From assembly GCA_009777235.1 (NCBI GenBank), contig WRMH01000001.1, forward strand, positions 1 to 64,000: DNA of 64,000 nucleotides. Direction: 5' to 3'. The position numbers and the translations under genes are program-made. The notes below the pieces were generated by a model. The model did not search any database and was not told the origin of the DNA. It saw only the letters and a program-made list of their open reading frames with translations. Each line of letters opens with the position of its first letter. The first letter of the stretch is position 1. The stretch is from Oscillospiraceae bacterium. GTDB taxonomy: Bacteria; Bacillota; Clostridia; Oscillospirales; Oscillospiraceae. Positions 56,088-62,939 of this stretch are shown here, piece after piece.

Positions 56088-57554
56088 TTAGGTAAGTTCT
56101 ACTGCCAAACAGTTTGCATACTTTGTCGGCAATTTATCAGGCAGTTTAACGGCGAGTACGCCAAAATGGTATTCATACTCCACATTGCCGACGCCGAGCA
56201 AGCGTACATTTTTGATAACTTCCCCTTCGTTGAAGCTACGGATGACGGCTGTGCCGCTATATTGGGGAGCCATCATAAAGGCATAGACTATATTTTTCTT
56301 TTGTACGAAGCGGAAATCCATTGGAGTCCACAAGGTTTCTTCTTCATGGAAGCCTTTGATAACGGCTTTTGTCACGCCCTCATCCGCAATTTTCCATGGG
56401 CGTGTAGCGTATACACCCTCTGCACACACCGCAAACCATGAAGTTAATTCAGACAGGATATACTTTGCCTCATCGTCAATCGTCCCGTCCGGTTTTTGCA
56501 GGATGTTCAGCAGCATGGTCGCGTTTTTTGAAATGACGTCAACCAGCTTTTCGATGATATGTCCGGGTCGCTTATACGGATCGCGCACATCATAGAACCA
56601 GTTGCCAATACACGTGTCCGTATGCCACGGGTCAGGGCTGATTCCGGGAAGCTGGCTTTTTTCAATATCAAGGACTCCTACCTTGTATATCTCCGGGCGG
56701 TTGCCCTTCTGAGTATAAACCGCACAGTTTTTTCCATGTCGTTCTGCCGATGTGTTATATAAATGGGCGACCGCCTCAAGACCATAACTGTAATCTATAC
56801 TGTCAGTATCTTCCTTCACATCACCCGTCCAATGTTCGCCGAACGGCAGCACGCCGTCTGTATACAGCAGTTCCGGCGCGAACATATCTATCAGTTCCTT
56901 CATCGCCTCCAGCCAATAACGGCGGAAATGTTTATGGTTTGTATACCATGGAAAAAAAGAATCCTTATCTTTAATCCCATGACAGCCGTTATCGTGATAA
57001 AAATCTCTCCACTTAGGGTCGTTTCCGTCATATGGGACGCCTTTATAGGGCCCGTATTCATCGTGTCCCTTGTTATTCCTCCACCAAGAGAAACTTGCGC
57101 CCAGATGCTCGGACAGCCCGAAAGGCAGGTCATACCTGTTCGCCGCCTGTTTCCAAAGTCCGCATATATCCTTTTGCGGGCCAACTAGCATCGAGTTCAT
57201 CCGATTAAGTTTGGATGGATAATTGAAAAAATGGTCATGGTGCATAGCCTGCGCCACAAAATACCGCGCGCCGGCATTATAATACAGCTCCATCAGTTTG
57301 TCAGGGTCGAAATTCTCGGCTTTCCATAGGGCGCATATGTCTTTATACCCAAATTTGGAAGGATGCCCATAGCGACGGATATGGTACAGATATTGCGGCG
57401 TTTCTTCAATATACATATTCCGCGCATACCAATCCCCGTACATCGGGACGCTCTGCGGCCCCCAGTGGCTCCAAATCCCAAATTTCGCGTCACGAAACCA
57501 GTCGGCGCATCCCGCCTGATACAGCGATTCAAAGCTCGCTTCAAATTTTCTCAT
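56088..57554 (-). CDS. GH29 alpha-L-fucosidase
   Basis: This 488-residue protein has the GH29 features: DAKFGIWSHWGPQSVPMYGDWYARNMY, NAGARYFVAQAMHHDHFFNYPSKL, and the nucleophile Asp in PELLYTDGVLPFGE (about residue 232, in the position of the usual LWFDG motif). It ends in a small beta domain. It is expected to remove alpha-L-fucose from imported glycans. The ATG at 57554 has AAAGGGGC upstream; a TTG at 57575 is less likely. It lies 13 bp after the alcohol dehydrogenase gene. Cytoplasmic, without a signal peptide. Confidence 0.9.
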   Translation of the reverse strand: MRKFEASFESLYQAGCADWFRDAKFGIWSHWGPQSVPMYGDWYARNMYIEETPQYLYHIRRYGHPSKFGYKDICALWKAENFDPDKLMELYYNAGARYFVAQAMHHDHFFNYPSKLNRMNSMLVGPQKDICGLWKQAANRYDLPFGLSEHLGASFSWWRNNKGHDEYGPYKGVPYDGNDPKWRDFYHDNGCHGIKDKDSFFPWYTNHKHFRRYWLEAMKELIDMFAPELLYTDGVLPFGEHWTGDVKEDTDSIDYSYGLEAVAHLYNTSAERHGKNCAVYTQKGNRPEIYKVGVLDIEKSQLPGISPDPWHTDTCIGNWFYDVRDPYKRPGHIIEKLVDVISKNATMLLNILQKPDGTIDDEAKYILSELTSWFAVCAEGVYATRPWKIADEGVTKAVIKGFHEEETLWTPMDFRFVQKKNIVYAFMMAPQYSGTAVIRSFNEGEVIKNVRLLGVGNVEYEYHFGVLAVKLPDKLPTKYANCLAVELT

Positions 57555-57567
57555 AATCTTGCCCCTT

Positions 57568-58620
57568 TCAATCAAATACTACGGCGACCTTGCCGCATTT
57601 CCCGTCAGCCATCAATGCAAACGCCGCATCTGCTTGACGTAGGAAAAACTTGTTTGTTACAAGTCTCTCGGGATGGATGCCCCAGCGAACTATGCGCTCA
57701 ACCAGTTCCTCCATCTTCCATGTGCTGGTCACCCATGAGCCATATATTGTTTTTTGCCCATGAATGATATCAGGGCTGGGCGCGAAATTGCATACACCAC
57801 CTTCTCCGACAAATGCGATTTTGCCCCAATCACGGGTTGTGCGGAGGGCAAGCTGCCGTCCTGTATCACCAGCGGATGTATCGACTGCCTTTTCGACGCC
57901 GAACCCATTTGTGATTTCCAGCACATTTTCATATGTATAATTATCTGCAACAAAGGCGTTGTCCACAAGTCCGAGCCGTTTAGCCAACGCAATCCGTTCC
58001 GGCGATATTTCTACACCAATCAGTCTGTGCGCCCCCATCGCGCGTGCGAGTTGGAGCGCGGCCAGACCCACAGGACCCAACCCGACGACAAGTAATGCAT
58101 CATTTCCATTTATGCCCATCCTGTCGAGGGCTTCGTAGACGGTTCCGAACCCACAGGCAATTTGTGCGCCGTCTAAAAAACTTAACTTGTCAGGCAAAAG
58201 AATCAAATCCTTTTCCTCCGCGAGGATGAACGGAGCCATACCGCCGTCGCGTTGCCAGCCGTAGGCGCGGCGCAGCGGGGAACGGCAGGAAATCATGTAT
58301 CCTTTGCGGCAGTCATAACACAGACCACAGCCGGAAATATGATAGACAATCACGCGGTCGCCTTTTTTGAATCGACGCAGCCCTTCTCCTGTATCTTCGA
58401 TGACTCCACAAGGCTCATGCCCGCAGATTGTCCCGGGGATATAACTCTCAGGGCCTTTACCCAGACGCTCACGGTAAATACAGCGTATATCGCTGCCGCA
58501 GATGGTGGTCGCCTTTGTGCGAATCAAAACCTCTCCATATTTCGGGGTTGGAATATCGAACTCTCGAAATTCTACTGTGCTATTGCCGGGGAGTATTACT
58601 CCCGTCATTGTTTTGCTCAT
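57568..58620 (-). CDS. Zinc-dependent alcohol/polyol dehydrogenase
   Basis: This 350-residue medium-chain dehydrogenase has the catalytic zinc ligands in TICGSDIRC and GHEPCGVI and the structural zinc loop CGLCYDCRKGYMISC. The NAD-binding motif GLGPVGLAALQLARAMGA follows. It resembles sorbitol/threonine-type dehydrogenases. The ATG at 58620 has GGAGG upstream and overlaps the reductase gene by 40 bp, so they are coupled. With the aldo/keto reductase it could convert a pentose or fucose to a polyol and then a ketose, which is inference. Confidence 0.9.
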   Translation of the reverse strand: MSKTMTGVILPGNSTVEFREFDIPTPKYGEVLIRTKATTICGSDIRCIYRERLGKGPESYIPGTICGHEPCGVIEDTGEGLRRFKKGDRVIVYHISGCGLCYDCRKGYMISCRSPLRRAYGWQRDGGMAPFILAEEKDLILLPDKLSFLDGAQIACGFGTVYEALDRMGINGNDALLVVGLGPVGLAALQLARAMGAHRLIGVEISPERIALAKRLGLVDNAFVADNYTYENVLEITNGFGVEKAVDTSAGDTGRQLALRTTRDWGKIAFVGEGGVCNFAPSPDIIHGQKTIYGSWVTSTWKMEELVERIVRWGIHPERLVTNKFFLRQADAAFALMADGKCGKVAVVFD

Positions 58621-59662
58621 GCGCGTATCCTCCGTCCCTTGTGTAGCCGGTCCAACCCGGAATAGTTCCGTCAATATCCCATAAATCTAACCAAGATTTT
58701 GCGCCCGACCAAAGGAACACTTGTCCCTTTATTAACCGGCAATTACGCTCGACACTTTTTATGTTCTCCATTTCATCAATAGTGAGAGGGTCTTCTGTGA
58801 CGCATCGCAAGTTGGCTATATAATTCTCTTTTTTCGTTGAAAAAGGAATGGGTATTTGCCCGCGCTGAGACGCCCATTTTAAGCAAATCAGCGCGGGATG
58901 TATGTCATGCCGTTTCGCGATTTCAATTATAACAGGATGCTCAATATCGGCAATGTCGTCGGGTGTGCGGTCACGTTCAGGTCGTTTAGGAGAGCCAATC
59001 GGGGAATAACCTATGGGTTGTATCTCGTGGTCAACACAAAACTGGTACAACTCACCTTGCTGGAAACAGGGATGCAGTTCCATTTGATTAACAGCCGGTT
59101 TGATTCCGGCGTCGCGCAGAATCAGGCGCAACTTTGGTATCGTCACATTTGAGGTTCCTATATGACGCACAAGTCCTTCGTTCACCAATCGTTCCATCGC
59201 TCGCCATGTATCCATGAACTCTTCATGGATGTATGGACGCGAATCGGGGTTTCGTATGTCCGCGCCACAGCCCGGCGGATGATAATTTGGAAATGGCCAA
59301 TGAACAAGATAGCAGTCCAGATATTCCAATTTCAAATCCATCAGTGTCTTGCGGCAAGCTGCTGCCACATCTGATGGCTTATGCTTATCGTTCCACAGCT
59401 TGCTTAGAACAAATAACTCCTCCCGCAGTATATCGGCGTTGACATTATTGCGTATGACCTCGCCTATCAGGTGTTCATTCCCATAACAAGCGGCGCAGTC
59501 TATATAACGGTATCCGGCGCGCATAGCACCGCTTACGGAAAGAGCGACCTCTTCTCCGCTGCTTGCATCCGAACCGAACGTGCCAAACCCAATGCCCGGC
59601 ATCTCCGACCCGGTATAAAGAGTCCTATGGGGGATTCTCTCAGTATCGACAAAATCAGTCAA
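58580..59662 (-). CDS. Aldo/keto reductase
   Basis: This 360-residue (beta/alpha)8 NADPH-dependent reductase has the catalytic tetrad Asp (YIDCAACYGNE, about 54), Tyr (about 59), Lys (LSKLWN, about 88) and His (YLVHWPFPN, about 120). The cofactor loop is IPIPFSTKKENYIANL. It resembles sugar aldehyde reductases. It starts with TTG and has GGCGGTG 7 bases upstream. It is the first gene of the enzyme operon that ends with the AraC-GH43 fusion; its promoter carries the predicted AraC sites. The C-terminus is longer than usual, with an extra Trp/Gly-rich tail. Confidence 0.88.
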   Translation of the reverse strand: MTDFVDTERIPHRTLYTGSEMPGIGFGTFGSDASSGEEVALSVSGAMRAGYRYIDCAACYGNEHLIGEVIRNNVNADILREELFVLSKLWNDKHKPSDVAAACRKTLMDLKLEYLDCYLVHWPFPNYHPPGCGADIRNPDSRPYIHEEFMDTWRAMERLVNEGLVRHIGTSNVTIPKLRLILRDAGIKPAVNQMELHPCFQQGELYQFCVDHEIQPIGYSPIGSPKRPERDRTPDDIADIEHPVIIEIAKRHDIHPALICLKWASQRGQIPIPFSTKKENYIANLRCVTEDPLTIDEMENIKSVERNCRLIKGQVFLWSGAKSWLDLWDIDGTIPGWTGYTRDGGYAHEQNNDGSNTPRQ

Positions 59663-59695
59663 GCAATATCACCGCCATGTTAATCCATTATATAT

Positions 59696-59759
59696 ATAAT
59701 ACCATACGCTCTGCCAAAAAACCTATCAAGTAGTGCGATAAACTTCTCAAATATTGCTG
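59696..59759 (-). promoter_or_regulatory. Predicted AraC-activated promoter of the enzyme operon
   Basis: On the minus strand the -10 is TATTAT (59701-59696) and the -35 position, 17 bases away, is the weak AGGTTT (59724-59719). One base upstream is TCAAGTAGTGCGA (59726-59738) and 21 bp further TCAAATATTGCTG (59747-59759), identical to the distal half-site at 46033-46045. The geometry is the same as at 45982-46045 to the base. Confidence 0.6.
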
Positions 59760-59798
59760 TGCGGCATTTCAATTTCAGGTGAGCTGCCTTCCGGAAAT

Positions 59799-59827
59799 TT
59801 GCTTTTCGGCTCAGTTTATGGTATACT
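59799..59827 (+). promoter_or_regulatory. Promoter of araD
   Basis: TTGCTT (59799-59804), 17 bases, TATACT (59822-59827), followed by the araD start 53 bp downstream. It is divergent from the enzyme operon; the AraC half-sites lie 40 bp upstream. Confidence 0.7.
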
Positions 59828-59879
59828 CCTCAGAGTCGGGCGTCAAACGCGTCGATGATAGAATTTTTGAGGTGATACT

Positions 59880-60566
59880 GTGATTGAACTGTTAAAGCAA
59901 CAGGTGCTGGAGGCGAACCTTTTGCTTCCCACGCATAAGCTGGTCACCTTCACATGGGGCAATGTCAGCGGGATTGATCGGGCGGCGGGGCTGGTTGTCA
60001 TCAAGCCCGGCGGCGTGCCGTATGACGGAATGAGCGTTGACGACCTGGTGACGGTGCGCCTGTCGGACGGCAGTGTGGCGGGCGGCAAATGGAAGCCCTC
60101 CTCCGATACGCCGACGCATCTGACGCTGTATCGGGCGTTCCCGGATATTGGCGGGGTTGTGCATACGCACAGCCGATGGGCGACAATTTTTGCCCAGCTG
60201 AAGCGCGGGATTCCCGCCCTCGGCACAACGCACGCCGATTACTTCAACGGCGAAATTCCCTGCGCCCGCCCGCTGACGGCCGCGGAAATTCAGGGCGCGT
60301 ATGAGCTGGAAACAGGCAATGTGATTGTAGAGGCTTGTCTCTCGCCCGATACCGTTCCCGCCGCGCTGGCGGCGGAGCATGGGCCGTTTGTGTGGGGGAA
60401 AGACGCGCTTGACGCCGTGCATAACGCCGTGGTGCTGGAGGAGCTGGCGTTTATGGCGTGGCACTGCCTTATGGTCGACAGGGACTGTGCGCCCATGCAG
60501 GAGGCCCTGCTGCGGAAGCACTATTCAAGAAAACACGGCGCCGGCGCCTACTACGGGCAAATATGA
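59880..60566 (+). CDS. araD: L-ribulose-5-phosphate 4-epimerase
   Basis: This 228-residue class II aldolase-family enzyme has the signatures FTWGNVSGID near the N-terminus, VIKPGGVPYD, VVHTHSRWATIFAQ (zinc-binding His pair, about residues 95-97) and TTHADYF. It ends GAGAYYGQI, as AraD does. It converts L-ribulose-5-phosphate to D-xylulose-5-phosphate. The start is GTG with GAGG upstream. It is the only plus-strand sugar gene of the island and is divergent from the enzyme operon. No araA or araB is in the window. L-fuculose-phosphate aldolase is a related alternative but the sequence fits AraD better. Confidence 0.92.
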   Translation: MIELLKQQVLEANLLLPTHKLVTFTWGNVSGIDRAAGLVVIKPGGVPYDGMSVDDLVTVRLSDGSVAGGKWKPSSDTPTHLTLYRAFPDIGGVVHTHSRWATIFAQLKRGIPALGTTHADYFNGEIPCARPLTAAEIQGAYELETGNVIVEACLSPDTVPAALAAEHGPFVWGKDALDAVHNAVVLEELAFMAWHCLMVDRDCAPMQEALLRKHYSRKHGAGAYYGQI

Positions 60567-60711
60567 TTTTTCACAGAGTATTTGCCTTCTCCTTTATACA
60601 GTGGACATCATTGCTACAGTCAAGCCTCTGTACATTTTCCAAGCGCTAGAGACAACTTGGCACTCGTGCAATACCGCATTGAGTAAGCGCGGGAATGTCT
60701 GCATAACGCCA

Positions 60712-60984
60712 TCAATCGCTCATATCCTGTTTCGCTTCAACGAACCACGAATAGCTGTCCAGCCACATAAATGTCTCCCTGCCGTCGATTCTGCATTTAT
60801 ACCGCAACCCGAGCCCGCCGCCCTTGAGGCTGGCGGCTCTTCGCACGTCCAAGACGCGGTCGATTTCGTAAACCCGCCCGTCTACCCATGTGACGTCGAT
60901 GGGTATGCGTCGCCGGAACCAAACAGCGGCGATGAGCCATATCCTCCCGGAAATGTCCGTATATGGTCTTCTTTCGGATTGCAT
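60712..60984 (-). pseudogene. Small conserved protein usually next to a Y-family polymerase, start lost
   Basis: The 60 residues from RRIPIDVTWVDGRVYEIDRV to the end (FMWLDSYSWFVEAKQ) resemble a small uncharacterised protein that I associate with DinB-type polymerase genes in Firmicutes. Upstream of it the frame runs into the DinB remnant in another frame and no ribosome-binding site is seen, so the 5' end is probably damaged. The function is unknown. Confidence 0.45.
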
Positions 60985-61254
60985 CCTCCCAAGCGCGGGT
61001 CTGCCATGAGCGTCCCTCTGGAGATGACCTTATGCCCGAACCTATTGCGGATATCGTCCATTGTGCGGTCAATGAGCATCCGCCTCTGCCGTTCCCGCTC
61101 ATCTCCGAGAAAAGACAGTTGCTCGAACTGACCTTCACAAATCCAATCAGTCCCCGAAACGCCGGCGGCACGGATGGGGAGAAGAGCCGAGCCGGGATGC
61201 CCCAGCGTTCCGTAGCTGGCCCGGAAGAACTTCCGCCATGATAGACAAAGCAAC
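60936..61254 (-). pseudogene. Remnant of a DinB-type DNA polymerase (little-finger end)
   Basis: About 106 residues resemble the C-terminal DNA-binding (little-finger) end of Y-family polymerases: LLPIRAAGVSG, EQLSFLGDERERQRR, DRTMDDIRNRFGHKVISRG and NPKEDH. The catalytic palm, fingers and thumb are absent, since the ATPase gene ends exactly at its 5' side. The frame has no normal stop. This suggests deletion of the polymerase when the ATPase gene was inserted. Confidence 0.6.
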
Positions 61255-62430
61255 TTATAAAAATATCGGCTTATTCCCCAGCAGGAAGTCTTCCAAACCA
61301 TAATTCGCGCTGCCGACGATGAGAGAAAGGGCTTCGGGGTAACGCTGCGTGAACACAAGGCTTCCGCCCGCATTCTTCACCCTGCCGCTCTTGACCTCGA
61401 TGGCTGTTAGCTGACTGCCTTTTTTTATAACGAAATCGACCTCATGGTTGCGCTCACGCCACCAATAGACATCAAAGCCTTCTTCTTTGCCTCTCGACAG
61501 CAAGTACGCACCGACAGCACTTTCGACAAGTCTGCCTTTGTCGGCAGGACTGTCAAGAAGCCGCCGCCTGTTGGCTCCGTCTGCGTATGTCATAAGAGAG
61601 GTATCGTATACCATAAGTCTTGGGGAGCTTTTGCGTGTGCGGATTTGATTGCCTGAATAATTTTGTAATCCCGTAAGCATATTCGCTTTGCCGAGAAGCT
61701 CAAGATAGTGTGCCAGTGTTACCGTGTTTCCCGCGTCCTGAAGCTGACCGAGCATTTTTGTAAAAGATAGTTCCTGTGCGCTGTACCCGGAGCCAAGCAT
61801 AAAAAGCGCACGGAGCAAAGCCGGTTTTCTGACTTCCTCCATCATCAGAATGTCCTGTGAGATGGTTGGCTCGACAATAGACATTCCCATATACCGCGCC
61901 CAACGGCTCTCATCTTTGATAAGCGTCGCCGCGCCGGGATAACCGCCGAAGAACAAAAAATCTTCAAGGCTGTAATTGAACGCTTCCTTACACTCTGTAT
62001 AATTCCAGTGAGGGGAATAAAGAATCTCAAACCTCCCCATCAGGGACTCGGTAAGCCCTTTTTGTAGCAGAAGCGAAGATGACCCGGTGAGAACGACTTT
62101 TAATGCGGAAAGCAATCTGCCGTCTTCATCCCAAAGGAGCTTGACAATCGACGACCAGCCCTTGATTTTTTGGATTTCATCAATAACAAGAATCGCTTCG
62201 CGGGACTTGGCGAGAGCGCGGGCTTGCTCCCATTCGTTTCGCAGCCATTCGGCAGAGTTAAGGCTGGGGTCGTCCGCGCTGACAAAATGCGTTTGCATAT
62301 CAAGCTCTTTAAGCGCTTGCAAAACAGCGGTCGTCTTCCCCGTTTGCCTCGGTCCGACCACAATTTGAATAAACCGGCGCGGTTCGTTTAGTCTTTCGGT
62401 AAGCTGCGCGACCAATTTTCGTTTGAACAT
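61255..62430 (-). CDS. AAA ATPase with DUF4143 / PD-(D/E)xK-like C-terminus
   Basis: This 391-residue protein has a Walker A motif (VGPRQTGKTTAVLQAL, about residues 22-37) and a Walker B-like stretch (AILVIDEIQKIKGW, about 85-98). A C-terminal domain contains HEVDFVIKKGSQLTAIEVKSG (about 335-355), the pattern of a nuclease-like fold in this family. Proteins of this type are very common in bacteria and uncharacterised; some are suspected to be defence or toxin-antitoxin parts. The ATG at 62430 has GGAGGGAGGG upstream. It has a perfect consensus promoter and stands alone at the right edge of the island. Confidence 0.9.
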   Translation of the reverse strand: MFKRKLVAQLTERLNEPRRFIQIVVGPRQTGKTTAVLQALKELDMQTHFVSADDPSLNSAEWLRNEWEQARALAKSREAILVIDEIQKIKGWSSIVKLLWDEDGRLLSALKVVLTGSSSLLLQKGLTESLMGRFEILYSPHWNYTECKEAFNYSLEDFLFFGGYPGAATLIKDESRWARYMGMSIVEPTISQDILMMEEVRKPALLRALFMLGSGYSAQELSFTKMLGQLQDAGNTVTLAHYLELLGKANMLTGLQNYSGNQIRTRKSSPRLMVYDTSLMTYADGANRRRLLDSPADKGRLVESAVGAYLLSRGKEEGFDVYWWRERNHEVDFVIKKGSQLTAIEVKSGRVKNAGGSLVFTQRYPEALSLIVGSANYGLEDFLLGNKPIFL

Positions 62431-62452
62431 GAGAACCCTCCCTCCAATCACC

Positions 62453-62487
62453 TTTACATTTTACTCAGTACGTTTTACTGTTTACTC
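62453..62487. repeat. Five heptad repeats in the ATPase leader
   Basis: On the minus strand five 7-base units run in tandem: GAGTAAA, CAGTAAA, ACGTACT (degenerate), GAGTAAA, ATGTAAA. They start directly after the -10 region and end 22 bases before the start codon, so they span the transcription start. They could be an operator for an oligomeric regulator. Confidence 0.65.
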
Positions 62488-62516
62488 ATTATAAAGGTTG
62501 AATGTGAAATTGTCAA
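62488..62516 (-). promoter_or_regulatory. Consensus promoter of the ATPase gene
   Basis: On the minus strand TTGACA (62516-62511), 17 bases, TATAAT (62493-62488). Both hexamers match the sigma-A consensus exactly. It is 58 bp upstream of the start codon. Confidence 0.9.
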
Positions 62517-62760
62517 GCCGTTTCTCTGTCCTCGTACTGGATTAAGCGTTGCCCGGAATCGCATCGGAATAGAACTTCCCATCCAATACACCCGCCCCCC
62601 GGCTAAGGAAGCTAAGGAAAAAACCGAAAAACCCCGCACAGTTCCAGAATACCGGGTAGCACATGGTATGACATGAGCCATTCGATAAATCCAGTAACGG
62701 CAGGGCTTTCCGACTATTGCAGACTACTATGGGTTACTACAGAAAACGGGGTGCTTCCTA
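62517..62760. other. Region without a recognisable gene
   Basis: Between the ATPase promoter and the right att copy I see no supported gene. A 68-codon open frame on the minus strand (62475-62681) overlaps the promoter and resembles nothing. This is where an integrase remnant might be expected, but none was recognised. Confidence 0.5.
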
Positions 62761-62804
62761 CTCCTAAGGAATAGTTGTGCGTTCGATTCGCGCCGGGGGT
62801 GCCA
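62761..62804. repeat. Right copy of the 44-bp att-like direct repeat (attR)
   Basis: It is identical to 36247-36290, from the anticodon loop to the CCA end of tRNA-Arg. The 5' half of a tRNA is missing, so it is a partial copy and not a gene. It marks the right end of the island. Confidence 0.85.
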
Positions 62805-62847
62805 ACTTTCCCATAAACGCACCAAGTGGTGCGTTTATGGGAAAGTT
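62804..62847. repeat. Perfect 21-bp inverted repeat beside attR
   Basis: Arms 62804-62824 and 62827-62847 are exact reverse complements around the two bases AG. It starts on the last base of the att copy. The stem has no T run; it could be a recombinase-binding palindrome or part of a tRNA terminator. Confidence 0.85.
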
Positions 62848-62883
62848 GCGCTAAAACAGAACTGCAAGGTTCAGTTTTAGCGC
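62848..62883. terminator. Second stem-loop, probable bidirectional terminator
   Basis: Arms GCGCTAAAAC-A-GAAC (62848-62862) and its complement with one A/A mismatch (62869-62883) enclose TGCAAG. T-rich sequence follows. It lies between the former tRNA-Arg 3' end and the convergent ABC ATPase gene. Confidence 0.6.
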
Positions 62884-62939
62884 AGTTTATTTTCCGGGCA
62901 TCGGCTTTGCGGTATAGACTTTCGGGTTTGCCTTTGTTT

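Noticed and set aside
53699-56095. Two plus-strand frames of over 300 codons opposite GH51 and GH39
   Set aside because: Both are antisense to genes with catalytic motifs and have Val/Arg/His-rich composition without domains.
59689-59717. Alternative promoter TTGGCA-17-TATATA for the enzyme operon
   Set aside because: The hexamers are fair, but the TATTAT promoter five to seven bases upstream has the same geometry relative to the 13-mer repeats as the transporter promoter, which is the better explanation. Both could be used.
62475-62681. A 68-codon minus-strand frame before the ATPase gene
   Set aside because: It covers the consensus promoter of the ATPase and has no similarity or ribosome-binding site.
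36291-62760. Search for an integrase, relaxase or transposase inside the island
   Set aside because: No supported frame shows the tyrosine-recombinase, serine-recombinase or DDE motifs; the island is called from the repeat and gene content only.
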